Shown here piece by piece: positions 1-6,843 of a DNA stretch of 37,075 bases. Made by a program: the position numbers and the translations under genes. Source of the DNA: an uncultured Bacteroidota bacterium. GTDB lineage: Bacteria; Bacteroidota; Bacteroidia; Bacteroidales; F082. Positions within the stretch are counted from its first letter, which is position 1. Every line of letters begins with the position of its first letter. The stretch covers positions 1 to 37,075 of the forward strand of contig UQNO01000020.1 of the NCBI GenBank assembly GCA_900542475.1, written 5' to 3'. The notes below the pieces were generated by a model. That model was given only the letters and a program-made list of their open reading frames with translations, did no database searches and was not told the origin of the DNA.

Positions 1-35
1 CTGCATTGACTTGTGGGAAAGTAGGTCGCCGCCAC
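1..35 (+). rRNA. rrf: 5S rRNA, 3' end (partial)
   Basis: The first ~35 bases contain GGGAAAGTAGGTCGCCGCC, which closely matches the conserved 3' end of bacterial 5S rRNA. An ideal intrinsic terminator follows at once. The rest of the gene, and presumably the rRNA operon, lies before the window. The exact 3' end (about 33-36) is an estimate. Confidence 0.75.
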
Positions 36-41
36 CACTAC

Positions 42-77
42 AATAGAGACGGACAGACTCCGTCTCTATTTTTTTTT
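42..77 (+). terminator. Intrinsic terminator of the rRNA operon
   Basis: A perfect 12-bp stem, AATAGAGACGGA (42-53) pairing with TCCGTCTCTATT (59-70), encloses a 5-base loop and runs into a T tract to 77. It lies directly after the 5S end, as expected for the end of an rRNA operon. Confidence 0.9.
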
Positions 78-131
78 ACCGGCTGTTGATAACTTTTTTA
101 AGTGTATCTCCATGCTGTTTGAATTTTTTTA

Positions 132-139
132 TAATTTTG
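132..139 (+). promoter_or_regulatory. Bacteroidetes -7 element upstream of the phosphoesterase
   Basis: TAATTTTG fits the Bacteroidetes -7 consensus TAnnTTTG and lies 16 bases before the start codon at 156. No convincing -33 TTTG occurs at the usual distance; the TTTG at 118 is too close. Confidence 0.4.
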
Positions 140-155
140 TGGAAATTAATCGTAT

Positions 156-956
156 ATGAAAAAAATAGTATTGTATGTTCTGATGTGCATGATGCTGTTT
201 TTAACATCATGCGACAAATTTGATGCTAACCCGTATTTGAAAAAATTCAACGGCGAAAAAAATCTAAATGATAAAAACACTAATGAAATAGAATCTATTT
301 GTAGCGAAAAAGATACTGTTTCCTTTGCCGTAATCAGCGATTCTCATATTAAATATGATAACCTGCTAAACCTGGTTCGTGTGATTAATAATGAGAATTT
401 CGACTTCGTCATCCATTGCGGCGACCAAACAGATTGCGGCCTTGTCGATGAGTTTTTGAATACTAAAAACATTTTAAACAAACTGAATGTGCCTTATGTT
501 ATGGTGCTTGGAAATCACGATTGTCTTGGCACTGGAAAAAAAACTTATGCCGAACTCTATGGCGAGGCGAATTTCTCCTTCATGGCCGGAACGACAAAAT
601 TTGTCTGCCTGAATACTAATTGTTTGGAATATCATAATTCTAATAATGTTCCCGATTTTGATTTCATGGAACAACAAACACTGACAAATAATAGCGAAAC
701 AGTTGCCGTCTTCATGCATATTGAACCTTGGGATATTACCTTTGATCACAATAAAATAAACGAATTTGAGGATAAAATCAAACGCTTCGGCGATTCGGTA
801 ATATGTGTCTATGGTCATATTCATGGCTCGCCTACGGTAATCGACTATTTTGAAGATGGAGTAAATTGGTATCATTGTCCAAAATTGGACGACAGATATT
901 ATCTTTCTTTTAAAATTTATCATAATATAATTGAATATGAGGCGGTTAAGTTCTAG
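156..956 (+). CDS. Metallophosphoesterase lipoprotein
   Basis: This is a calcineurin-like phosphoesterase, a fold that uses two metal ions to hydrolyse phosphomono- or diesters; the substrate is not predictable here. The metal-binding motifs are all present in order: D62-x-H64, G89-D90-x2-D93, GNHD at 119-122, H188, and G220-H-x-H223. Residues 1-19 form a lipoprotein signal with lipobox LTSC and Cys19 as the lipidated residue. The charged residues after it (D20, K21, D23) resemble the surface-export signal of Bacteroidetes lipoproteins, so an outer-membrane location is inferred. The stop overlaps the next gene by 20 bases, suggesting co-transcription. Confidence 0.85.
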   Translation: MKKIVLYVLMCMMLFLTSCDKFDANPYLKKFNGEKNLNDKNTNEIESICSEKDTVSFAVISDSHIKYDNLLNLVRVINNENFDFVIHCGDQTDCGLVDEFLNTKNILNKLNVPYVMVLGNHDCLGTGKKTYAELYGEANFSFMAGTTKFVCLNTNCLEYHNSNNVPDFDFMEQQTLTNNSETVAVFMHIEPWDITFDHNKINEFEDKIKRFGDSVICVYGHIHGSPTVIDYFEDGVNWYHCPKLDDRYYLSFKIYHNIIEYEAVKF

Positions 957-1530
957 TTTGTTGTGCTTTTTTATAGGTTATGCAACGAGAGTCTCTGCGC
1001 AAAGCAAACGTCTGATTAAACTAATTCCTAATGAAATGACTATTCAATATGCAGGAAATGTTGGACTTAACTCTGTCGGTCTAACCTGGGATTATGCAAA
1101 AGACGATTGCCTCGAAACTACTGTGTTATTAGGATATGTCCCTGCTTATAGCAATTATTCAAGCACGATTTGCCTATCAGCAAGGGAAATGTACACTCCA
1201 TGGAGACTGCACCTGACTAAAAATGTCGATTTCTCTCCTGTCTCAACAGGAATGATGGTGAGTTTTACATTTGGTGAAGATTTTTGGGTGGTTGAACCTG
1301 ATTATTTCCCCGACCATTATTACGGATTTTCCTCAAGTGTCAGGTTTTTTGTGCTTTTGGGACAGCAATTCGATTTCAATATAAAAACACATTCTGGCAA
1401 AATAAAAAAAGTTTCGTTCTATTATCAAGCTAATACTTACGACCTGATGATTATAGATTATTGTAATAGTAAATATTTGAAATTATGGGATATTATTGGT
1501 CTTGGTCTTGGCTTAAAAATACAATTATAA
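937..1530 (+). CDS. Exported hypothetical protein, possible small outer-membrane protein
   Basis: I do not recognise a family. The reading frame is open from a TTG at 931, but the ATG at 937 gives a clean signal peptide (two Arg, a hydrophobic stretch, cleavage after VSA before Gln, residues ~1-21), so I use 937 (197 aa). The mature part is rich in aromatic residues and alternating hydrophobic positions, consistent with beta strands, but has no diagnostic motif. It overlaps the phosphoesterase gene by 20 bases and may be translationally coupled to it. Confidence 0.6.
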   Translation: MRRLSSSLLCFFIGYATRVSAQSKRLIKLIPNEMTIQYAGNVGLNSVGLTWDYAKDDCLETTVLLGYVPAYSNYSSTICLSAREMYTPWRLHLTKNVDFSPVSTGMMVSFTFGEDFWVVEPDYFPDHYYGFSSSVRFFVLLGQQFDFNIKTHSGKIKKVSFYYQANTYDLMIIDYCNSKYLKLWDIIGLGLGLKIQL

Positions 1531-1693
1531 TTTTCTTTATTGGCTGTTTCTTAAATGTTTCTGCTTCTTGTACTTTAAATTTTCAGGTCTAACAAACAAA
1601 AAATAGTTGGGGAAACGCTATTTAAGTCGTTGAATTACAAGACATCTACGTTTTTACATGATGTGTTTTATATTTGGCGGGAAGTGCCGGTTG

Positions 1694-2446
1694 TCAATGG
1701 TTTTTTCTAAAAACTTCTGAGATTATGATGCCGGCGGCCACCGACGCATTCAACGATTCGGTCTTGCTGCCTTCGGCCTTAGGGATGTTTATTGGACAAC
1801 TGATATAAGGCATCACATTGTCACGAATTCCGTGTGACTCGCTTCCGATGACGATAACTCCTTGATTGTTGCTGATATGTGTGTGATAAACGTTTTTGCC
1901 TTGCATCATGGCGCCGAAGACAGGTGTTTTTACTTCTTTCAAAAATTTGACAACATTAGTTTCGGTGATTTGTATTCTGAAAATCGAACCCATTGTCGAT
2001 TGAATGACTTTTGGCTGCCATGAGTCGCAGGTGTCTTCGGAAATCACTATTTTATTGATTCCGAACCAGTCGGCGGTGCGTATGATGGTGCCGAGATTTC
2101 CCGGGTCGTTGATGCCGTCAAGAAGCAACACCATTTGATGTTCGGTGTCTTTCGGCTCTATACTGTGTTTCGGCATCATGGCGGTGGCGAAGATACCTGG
2201 CGGTGTCACGAAATTGCTGATTTGTTCCATCTGTTTAGATGAAACCACCTCATAATCTATGACTTTTTTCGCAAAATCAGGATTTTTCACAACCCACTGT
2301 TCTGTTGCAAAGATGTTGCAGATTTTGAAATCAGACTTCAGCAGTTCCTCAACGAGTTTGTTTCCTTCGATTGCAAAAATCCCGGATTCCTTGCGGCCTT
2401 TGGCACTGCGCAATGCCTGCAATTCCTTGATATCGTTCTTTGTCAT
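1694..2446 (-). CDS. TrmH/SpoU-family RNA 2'-O-methyltransferase
   Basis: This enzyme transfers a methyl group from S-adenosylmethionine to a ribose 2'-OH in rRNA or tRNA. All three SPOUT trefoil-knot motifs are visible: motif 1 from N113 to R123 (NDPGNLGTIIR), motif 2 VIGSESHG near 199-206, and motif 3 INIPKAEGSKTESLNAS at 219-235. The N-terminal ~95 residues look like the SpoU substrate-binding domain. The length (250 aa) is normal for the family. The exact target nucleotide cannot be read from sequence. The ATG lies just after the terminator of the ribosomal protein operon, so it probably depends on its own promoter or on read-through; I see no -7 element. Confidence 0.88.
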   Translation of the reverse strand: MTKNDIKELQALRSAKGRKESGIFAIEGNKLVEELLKSDFKICNIFATEQWVVKNPDFAKKVIDYEVVSSKQMEQISNFVTPPGIFATAMMPKHSIEPKDTEHQMVLLLDGINDPGNLGTIIRTADWFGINKIVISEDTCDSWQPKVIQSTMGSIFRIQITETNVVKFLKEVKTPVFGAMMQGKNVYHTHISNNQGVIVIGSESHGIRDNVMPYISCPINIPKAEGSKTESLNASVAAGIIISEVFRKNH

Positions 2447-2474
2447 GACGCTTTTTTTAATGAAGGGTTGAGTT

Positions 2475-2509
2475 TAAAAAAAGCCGAAGAAAACGTGTTT
2501 CCTCGGCTT
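2475..2509 (-). terminator. Intrinsic terminator of the rpsF-rpsR-rplI operon
   Basis: Read on the minus strand, AAGCCGA pairs with TCGGCTT; the stem continues after one mismatch as GAAA/TTTC around a short loop, and a run of about seven T follows. It sits just after the rplI stop and before the methyltransferase start. Confidence 0.85.
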
Positions 2510-2531
2510 GTTATCACTTTTTAATCGTGTT

Positions 2532-2981
2532 TTATTCAGCGAAAACCTCAAAGCTGATTTCGACTGTCACATCTTTGTGAAGGCGAACTTTTGCATTGTA
2601 GGTGCCGACTTCTTTGATGGTGTCGTCGTCGATGAGGATATGTTTGCGGTCAACGTCAATGCCTTTGGCTTCTTTGATAGCGTTGGCGATTTGAACGTTG
2701 TTGACAGAGCCGAAGATTTTGCCCGTCGAAGCCGCTTTTGCAGGGATGCGGAGAGAAAGATTTTCGAGAACTGCTGCGATATCTTGGGCTTCTTTCTTGA
2801 TTTTCTCCTGTTTGTATGCCTGCTGGCGCATGTTTTCTGCCAAAACTTTGCGTGCCGACTCTGTTGCGAGGATAGCCATACCCTGTGGAATCAGGAAGTT
2901 ACGTGCGTAACCTGGTTTAACGTTGACGATGTCGTTTTTATATCCCAAATTTTTAACGTCTTGTGTAAGAATAATTTCCAT
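2532..2981 (-). CDS. rplI: 50S ribosomal protein L9
   Basis: L9 binds domain V of 23S rRNA near the L1 stalk. The N-terminal RNA-binding half is clear: MEIILTQDVKNLGYKNDIV, then VKPGYARNFLIPQGMA. A lysine/glutamine-rich connecting helix (residues ~50-75) leads to a C-terminal domain with the usual FGSV (residues ~91-94). At 149 aa it has the normal length. It is the last gene of the rpsF-rpsR-rplI operon, 18 bases after rpsR, and a strong hairpin terminator follows. Confidence 0.98.
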   Translation of the reverse strand: MEIILTQDVKNLGYKNDIVNVKPGYARNFLIPQGMAILATESARKVLAENMRQQAYKQEKIKKEAQDIAAVLENLSLRIPAKAASTGKIFGSVNNVQIANAIKEAKGIDVDRKHILIDDDTIKEVGTYNAKVRLHKDVTVEISFEVFAE

Positions 2982-2999
2982 GTGTCTGTCCTCCTCTTA

Positions 3000-3269
3000 T
3001 TATTTCAAACAATCAGCCAAGTACGGCATTAAAGCAAGGTGGCGGGCTCTCTTGACAGCCTGAGCGACCTTTCTCTGGTATTTCGTTGATGTGCCTGTGA
3101 TGCGGCGTGGTAAAATCTTGCCCTGCTCGTTCACGAATCTCAATAAGAAATCAGCATCCTTGTAGTCAATGTATTTGATGCGGTTCTTTTTGAAACGGCA
3201 ATATTTTTTCTTCTTTGTATCGACTGCTATTGGAGTCAAATATTTGATGTCTGTGTTAGGTTGTGCCAT
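3000..3269 (-). CDS. rpsR: 30S ribosomal protein S18
   Basis: S18 binds 16S rRNA with S6 on the platform of the small subunit. The core runs from KKYCRFKKN through the conserved DYKDADFLLRFVNEQGKILP segment to the basic QRKVAQAVKRARHLALMPY block. The frame extends upstream to a TTG at 3278, but the ATG at 3269 (MAQPN) gives the usual length of 89 aa, so I chose it. It lies between rpsF and rplI, the common bacterial order. Confidence 0.98.
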   Translation of the reverse strand: MAQPNTDIKYLTPIAVDTKKKKYCRFKKNRIKYIDYKDADFLLRFVNEQGKILPRRITGTSTKYQRKVAQAVKRARHLALMPYLADCLK

Positions 3270-3295
3270 ATCATTCAAAATTTAATGTTAAACAA

Positions 3296-3646
3296 TTAGT
3301 TGGCTTGCTCGGCTGCTTCCGCTGCTTTGCGACGTTTCTTCTCGTTGTAGGCGACAGCGTGCTTGTCAAGTTTCACTGTTAAGAAACGCATGACGCGCTC
3401 GTCGCGTTTCAACTCGGTCTCCACTGCCTCGATAACATTGCCTTCGGCTTTGTATTCTATCAACTGATAGAAGCCTGAAGATTTCTTTTGAATAGGATAG
3501 GCGAGCTTGCGCATGCCCCAGAAATCCTTGAAAACGATCTCCGCTCCGTTCTTTGTGAGCAGATTCTCGAATTTTGCTACCGCTTCCTTCATCTGTTCTT
3601 CAGACAAAACGGGAGTTAAAATGAAAACGGTTTCGTACTGATTCAT
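3296..3646 (-). CDS. rpsF: 30S ribosomal protein S6
   Basis: S6 forms a heterodimer with S18 on 16S rRNA. The ferredoxin-like fold is recognisable from MNQYETVFILTPVLSEEQM, the KDFWGMRKLAYPI strand (residues ~41-53) and the ERVMRFLTVKLD strand (~83-94). It ends in a charged Lys/Ala-rich tail. At 116 aa it is normal. It is the first gene of the operon; a TATCTTTG element lies upstream at 3716-3709. Confidence 0.98.
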   Translation of the reverse strand: MNQYETVFILTPVLSEEQMKEAVAKFENLLTKNGAEIVFKDFWGMRKLAYPIQKKSSGFYQLIEYKAEGNVIEAVETELKRDERVMRFLTVKLDKHAVAYNEKKRRKAAEAAEQAN

Positions 3647-3708
3647 AATTTAAACTGTTGATTATTAAACAATTATGTTAAACTTAATGTTGTGTACATT
3701 TAAGTGTG

Positions 3709-3716
3709 CAAAGATA
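3709..3716 (-). promoter_or_regulatory. -7 element for the rpsF operon
   Basis: The minus strand reads TATCTTTG, a full match to TAnnTTTG. Transcription would begin near 3702, giving a leader of about 56 bases before rpsF. The -33 region is not obvious. Confidence 0.6.
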
Positions 3717-3745
3717 CGAAAAAAAACAATACACTCGACGTTTTT

Positions 3746-4882
3746 TTAAAAATTTCTCAACATTTCTTTGCAAATGAACACCGCGGCATTTCCGTCGCCG
3801 AAAAGTTCAGGATAATTGTGCGGCGGATTCTCAATGAAACTGCTGTACGACTCTATGATTTTTTTCTCGTCGGCATCGGTGATTCTCGCAGCCCCGCATT
3901 CAACGATTTCTTTCCATTCTGTCTCGCTTCTCAAAATAAGACATGGCTTCTGGAAGAAAAACGCCTCTTTCTGAACTCCTCCAGAGTCGGTGACAATCAT
4001 CTGGGCGTGACGTTCCAATAATATCATATCCAAAAACGAAGCCGGCGGAAGAATTTTGATGTTCTTATTGTTTGTCGTCTTATTGAATAAATCTTTTTTA
4101 AGATTGATGTTCAATAATTTAGATGTTCTTGGGTGCAAAGGAAGCACAATGGTCTTTTCTTCGGATATTTTTAACAACGCATCGAAAATAGCGTTCAGAC
4201 GTTCTGGCTGGTCGGTGTTGTTGTCGCGATGAATTGTGCAAAGTATGTAGTCGATGCCTCGAAGTCCGTCTTTATCAATAATTTGCGACTTCTTGTCGGC
4301 GATGTTTGCAAAATATTTGCTGTTGTCATACATCACATCGCCGCAATGATATATTCCTGGATTGTCGATAGTGTATTTTTTCTTGTTGTTGGGGTTGAAA
4401 CCTTCGTTGATGAGGTTTTTGAATCCTGTGGCTGTTGGCGAGAAGAGCAGGGTGGAGCAGTGGTCGCAGCAAATCCTGTTGATTTCTTCGGGCATCGACT
4501 TGTTGAATGAACGCAGCCCTGCCTCTATGTGGACTATCGGCACGTGAACTTTCGAGGCAGCCACAGCTCCTGCCAAAGTGGAGTTGGTGTCGCCATAAAG
4601 CACTATATAATCGGGCTTTTCTTTGAGCAGTATCTCTTCTATGCCTTCAATCATCTTCGCTGTCTGCGCGCCATGAGAGGCAGAACCGACACATAGATTA
4701 TAATCGGGTGTCGGTACACCAAGTTCGTCGAAAAACACCTGCGACATGTTCTCGTCGTAGTGCTGTCCTGTGTGTACAATCACTTCATGCACTTCGTTTT
4801 TGAAGTGCTCTTTGATGGCGCGACTCAATGCAGCTGCCTTGATTATCTGGGGTCTCGCCCCGATTACTGTTACTATTTTCAT
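3746..4882 (-). CDS. wecB: UDP-N-acetylglucosamine 2-epimerase (non-hydrolysing)
   Basis: The enzyme interconverts UDP-GlcNAc and UDP-ManNAc, the entry to ManNAc-derived sugars of capsules and O-antigens. The GT-B-type fold is seen in GARPQIIKAA (residues 8-17), LYGDTNSTLAG (95-105, with catalytic-type D98), HIEAGLRS (118-125) and PEEINR (131-136), followed by a TIHRDNN segment and a C-terminal DSGGVQKEAFFF nucleotide-binding loop. The length of 378 aa is standard. Its ATG overlaps the radC stop by four bases (ATGA), so the two are translationally coupled. No sugar-polymer genes lie beside it. Confidence 0.93.
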   Translation of the reverse strand: MKIVTVIGARPQIIKAAALSRAIKEHFKNEVHEVIVHTGQHYDENMSQVFFDELGVPTPDYNLCVGSASHGAQTAKMIEGIEEILLKEKPDYIVLYGDTNSTLAGAVAASKVHVPIVHIEAGLRSFNKSMPEEINRICCDHCSTLLFSPTATGFKNLINEGFNPNNKKKYTIDNPGIYHCGDVMYDNSKYFANIADKKSQIIDKDGLRGIDYILCTIHRDNNTDQPERLNAIFDALLKISEEKTIVLPLHPRTSKLLNINLKKDLFNKTTNNKNIKILPPASFLDMILLERHAQMIVTDSGGVQKEAFFFQKPCLILRSETEWKEIVECGAARITDADEKKIIESYSSFIENPPHNYPELFGDGNAAVFICKEMLRNF

Positions 4883-5574
4883 ATCAATCCTGAATCTGCA
4901 AAACTAAAATATTTATTGATACCAATGATAATATGATCCAAAATTTTTATTTCGAGAACTTTTCCGCCTTTCACGATGTTGTGTGTCAGGGCCATGTCGG
5001 AGTTGCTTGGCTCGACGTTTCCCGAGGGGTGGTTGTGGCAGAGCATTACCGCGGTGGCGTTGTTTTCGAGCGCTGTTTTGAAGATGCGCTTCGGGTCGGC
5101 GGAAGTGCCGTTGATGCCGCCGTCGCTGATTTTCATCATCTTAATGACTTTGTTGGCTGGATTGAGCAGCATTACCCAGAACTGCTCGTGTCCAAGGTCT
5201 GACATTCGCATGTAGAAATACTCGAATGCATCCTTGCTGTTGCTGATTTTGGGCTGTTGAGCCGTTTCCGCGAAGCGTCGTCGTCGTCCGAGCTCAAGAG
5301 CTGCCACTATGCTTATCGCCTTTGCCTCGCCAATGCCGTTGTAAATCATCAAATCGTTGACACTCAATTGAGAAAGATGGATTAAATTGTCCCCAACATC
5401 TCTCAGGATTCGCCTCGACAAATCTACTGCTGATTCTTTGTTGTTTCCCGAACCTATCAGTATAGCGATAAGCTCTGCGTCGGAGAGGGCTTCTCGGCCT
5501 TTTTCAAGCATCTTCTCGCGCGGGCGGTCTTCTGCGGCCCAGCTTTTTATCGACTGGATTTTATTTGGCTTCAT
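4879..5574 (-). CDS. radC: RadC-family JAB/MPN metalloprotein
   Basis: RadC proteins carry a helix-hairpin-helix-like N-terminal part and a C-terminal JAB1/MPN metal-binding domain; the old name 'DNA repair protein' is not well supported and the true role is unclear. The metal motif HNHPSG followed by D 11 residues after the second His is intact. The frame is open to a TTG at 5595, but the ATG at 5574 (MKPNKIQSIK, 231 aa) gives the usual short N-terminus before AEDRPREK, and the upstream sequence is taken by the rpsT terminator. The stop overlaps the wecB start by four bases. Confidence 0.92.
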   Translation of the reverse strand: MKPNKIQSIKSWAAEDRPREKMLEKGREALSDAELIAILIGSGNNKESAVDLSRRILRDVGDNLIHLSQLSVNDLMIYNGIGEAKAISIVAALELGRRRRFAETAQQPKISNSKDAFEYFYMRMSDLGHEQFWVMLLNPANKVIKMMKISDGGINGTSADPKRIFKTALENNATAVMLCHNHPSGNVEPSNSDMALTHNIVKGGKVLEIKILDHIIIGINKYFSFADSGLI

Positions 5575-5595
5575 GTCTTTTGGTTTATACGACAA

Positions 5596-5623
5596 AAGTT
5601 CTCCCTGCTTACAGGAAGAACTT
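5596..5623 (-). terminator. Hairpin terminator of rpsT
   Basis: Two 12-base arms (5612-5623 and 5596-5607) pair with one G-T wobble around a 4-base loop, and a short TTTTG follows on the minus strand. It lies between the rpsT stop and the radC start. The T tract is short, so termination may be partial. Confidence 0.6.
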
Positions 5624-5646
5624 CATCGATATTTTTTTTATAAAAT

Positions 5647-5901
5647 TTATGCTAATTTGGCTGTGAAGTGTGCAAGCTTTGACTTCAAGTTGGCAGCTCT
5701 GTTGCGGTGGATGATACCGCGTTTTGCCACACGGTCAATAGTTTTGTACATTTCTGAAAGCTTTGATTCAGCTTCGCTCTTGTCTGTTAAAGCCCGGAAG
5801 CTTCTAACGGCTGAACGCATCGCTCTAGCATAAAAGCGGTTGTGTGTGCGTCTCTTTTCTGTCTGACGGATTCTCTTCAGTGAAGATTTGTGATTTGCCA
5901 T
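5647..5901 (-). CDS. rpsT: 30S ribosomal protein S20
   Basis: S20 is a helical protein that binds 16S rRNA at the bottom of the small subunit. The sequence is typical: MANHKSSLKRIRQTEKRR at the N-terminus, strongly basic helices, and the conserved KRGIIHRNRAANLKSKL block near residues 60-76. The length of 84 aa is normal. It stands alone, with its own -7 element at 5953-5946 and a hairpin terminator after it. Confidence 0.97.
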   Translation of the reverse strand: MANHKSSLKRIRQTEKRRTHNRFYARAMRSAVRSFRALTDKSEAESKLSEMYKTIDRVAKRGIIHRNRAANLKSKLAHFTAKLA

Positions 5902-5945
5902 TTTATTATCTGAATTTTATTTTTCTTAATCAATTTTTCGGACTG

Positions 5946-5953
5946 CAAAAATA
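5946..5953 (-). promoter_or_regulatory. -7 element for rpsT
   Basis: The minus strand reads TATTTTTG (TAnnTTTG), 45 bases before the rpsT ATG. Transcription would begin near 5939. No clear -33 box. Confidence 0.5.
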
Positions 5954-6012
5954 CAACATTTTTTAATACGGAAAACAAAAATTTTAAAAAAAAATAGAAA
6001 TCGTTTCGACAG

Positions 6013-6049
6013 CGGCCAAGTGTCACATCAAAAACCGGCCAACTGTCAC
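6013..6049. repeat. Two 14-base direct repeats
   Basis: CGGCCAAGTGTCAC (6013-6026) and CGGCCAACTGTCAC (6036-6049) differ at one base and repeat with a 23-base period. The sequence stands out from the AT-rich surroundings. It could be a binding site for a dimeric protein or the remains of a transposon end; neither is shown. Confidence 0.6.
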
Positions 6050-6174
6050 GGCAAAGTTTTAAAAGTTGTTGATAATCAATAATATATGGACTGCCGTAAT
6101 TATGCCTGACATAATTTTATTTTTAAGTTGTCATTCGATTTTCTGGATTTAAAAAAAAATCAGGCGTGCCGTTT

Positions 6175-6201
6175 TTTGGGAACAATAATGATGTATCTTT
6201 G
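6175..6201 (+). promoter_or_regulatory. Promoter of the beta-repeat protein
   Basis: TTTG at 6175-6178 and TATCTTTG at 6194-6201 match both halves of the Bacteroidetes promoter at the expected spacing (19 bases start to start). Transcription would begin near 6208, about 14 bases before the ATG at 6222. Confidence 0.7.
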
Positions 6202-6221
6202 CGAAACAAAATGATTGAACT

Positions 6222-6572
6222 ATGAATGACGATTGCGATTTCGACGAGGGTCTCTATTATGATTTGTATGGGGAGGACGAGCCGTATGATGGCGGCAACC
6301 CACCCGGGCATGTTGACAAATCACGCTGTGTGTTTGTGTTCGATGACATCCACGGAGGCAGGGAGGTGCCATTGTACGGCAGGGTGCGCGTTGTTGACAT
6401 TGGGGAGACGTTCAAGGTGAGGGTTGTAAATATTGGTGAGGACTTGAGGGTCAAAGTAAAAGTCTTCCCGTCGGAGTGCGGCGAATGGAAATTCGTTGAC
6501 ATAGCCGAGGACTTCTCCATCAAGTTTGTTGACATCGGAGAGGATTTTACCATAAGATTTGAAGATAAATAA
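6222..6572 (+). CDS. Small acidic protein of 11-residue beta repeats (possible 7(1) septoil-knot family)
   Basis: This 116-aa protein has no signal peptide or membrane segment, so it is probably cytoplasmic. Residues 1-50 are acidic and glycine-rich. From residue 55 it is made of 11-residue units: 55-65 VRVVDIGETFK, 66-76 VRVVNIGEDLR, a degenerate unit 77-88 with a Cys-Gly turn, 89-99 WKFVDIAEDFS, 100-110 IKFVDIGEDFT, then IRFEDK. Each has alternating hydrophobics (a beta strand) followed by an acidic turn. The pattern and the central Cys-Gly-x-Trp turn match my memory of small Bacteroidetes proteins named for a 7(1) 'septoil knot'; this is recollection, not a search. Biochemical function unknown. 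It has a strong promoter and stands alone. Confidence 0.8.
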   Translation: MNDDCDFDEGLYYDLYGEDEPYDGGNPPGHVDKSRCVFVFDDIHGGREVPLYGRVRVVDIGETFKVRVVNIGEDLRVKVKVFPSECGEWKFVDIAEDFSIKFVDIGEDFTIRFEDK

Positions 6573-6635
6573 CACTATGACCGATTTGGGTTTAACAACA
6601 CGCAAACGAGCGCAATGTGACAATAAAAAATGCAA

Positions 6636-6679
6636 ACTTTCGGGCTATAACTCGTTTTTTTGAGTTATAGCCCAAAAGT
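6636..6679. terminator. Hairpin between convergent transcripts
   Basis: GGGCTATAACTC (6642-6653) pairs perfectly with GAGTTATAGCCC (6662-6673) around an 8-base T-rich loop; after one mismatch five more pairs (ACTTT/AAAGT) extend it. It lies between the 6222 gene (+) and mtaB (-). A T-rich run follows on the minus strand only, so it looks best as the mtaB terminator, but it could serve both. Confidence 0.65.
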
Positions 6680-6702
6680 GAGATGGTCTTATGATACGAT
6701 TA

Positions 6703-6786
6703 TCATTTCCTTAATAACCAGTCGGTTACAGGCAAACATTTTATTGTGTAATCACCGACTTTAATGTCGCGGGCCTTTATTTTTAC
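6703..6786 (-). pseudogene. Possible remnant of a gene's 3' end
   Basis: Between two in-frame stops the minus strand reads 27 codons with a protein-like composition (KARDIKVGDYTIKCLPV, then TDWLLRK and a stop), without a start codon. It sits between mtaB and the hairpin at 6636-6679. It may be the tail of a deleted gene, but an open stretch this short can occur by chance. Confidence 0.2.
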
Positions 6787-6843
6787 TCAGATAAAACAAC
6801 ACCAAAATGCACAAAACGTAAATTTTTGTGATTGATAACCGCA

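Larger units (their letters stand above)
5902..6221. other. 320-base intergenic region between divergent genes
   Basis: It holds the rpsT promoter at its left end and the promoter of the 6222 gene at its right end. Between them is AT-rich sequence with a pair of 14-base direct repeats (6013-6049) of higher GC content. I see no coding frame or RNA gene. Confidence 0.6.

Noticed and set aside
4229..4547. Open frames on the plus strand opposite wecB and similar ones opposite radC, parAB and ftsK
   Set aside because: They are shadows of conserved genes, without promoters, signal peptides or recognisable domains.
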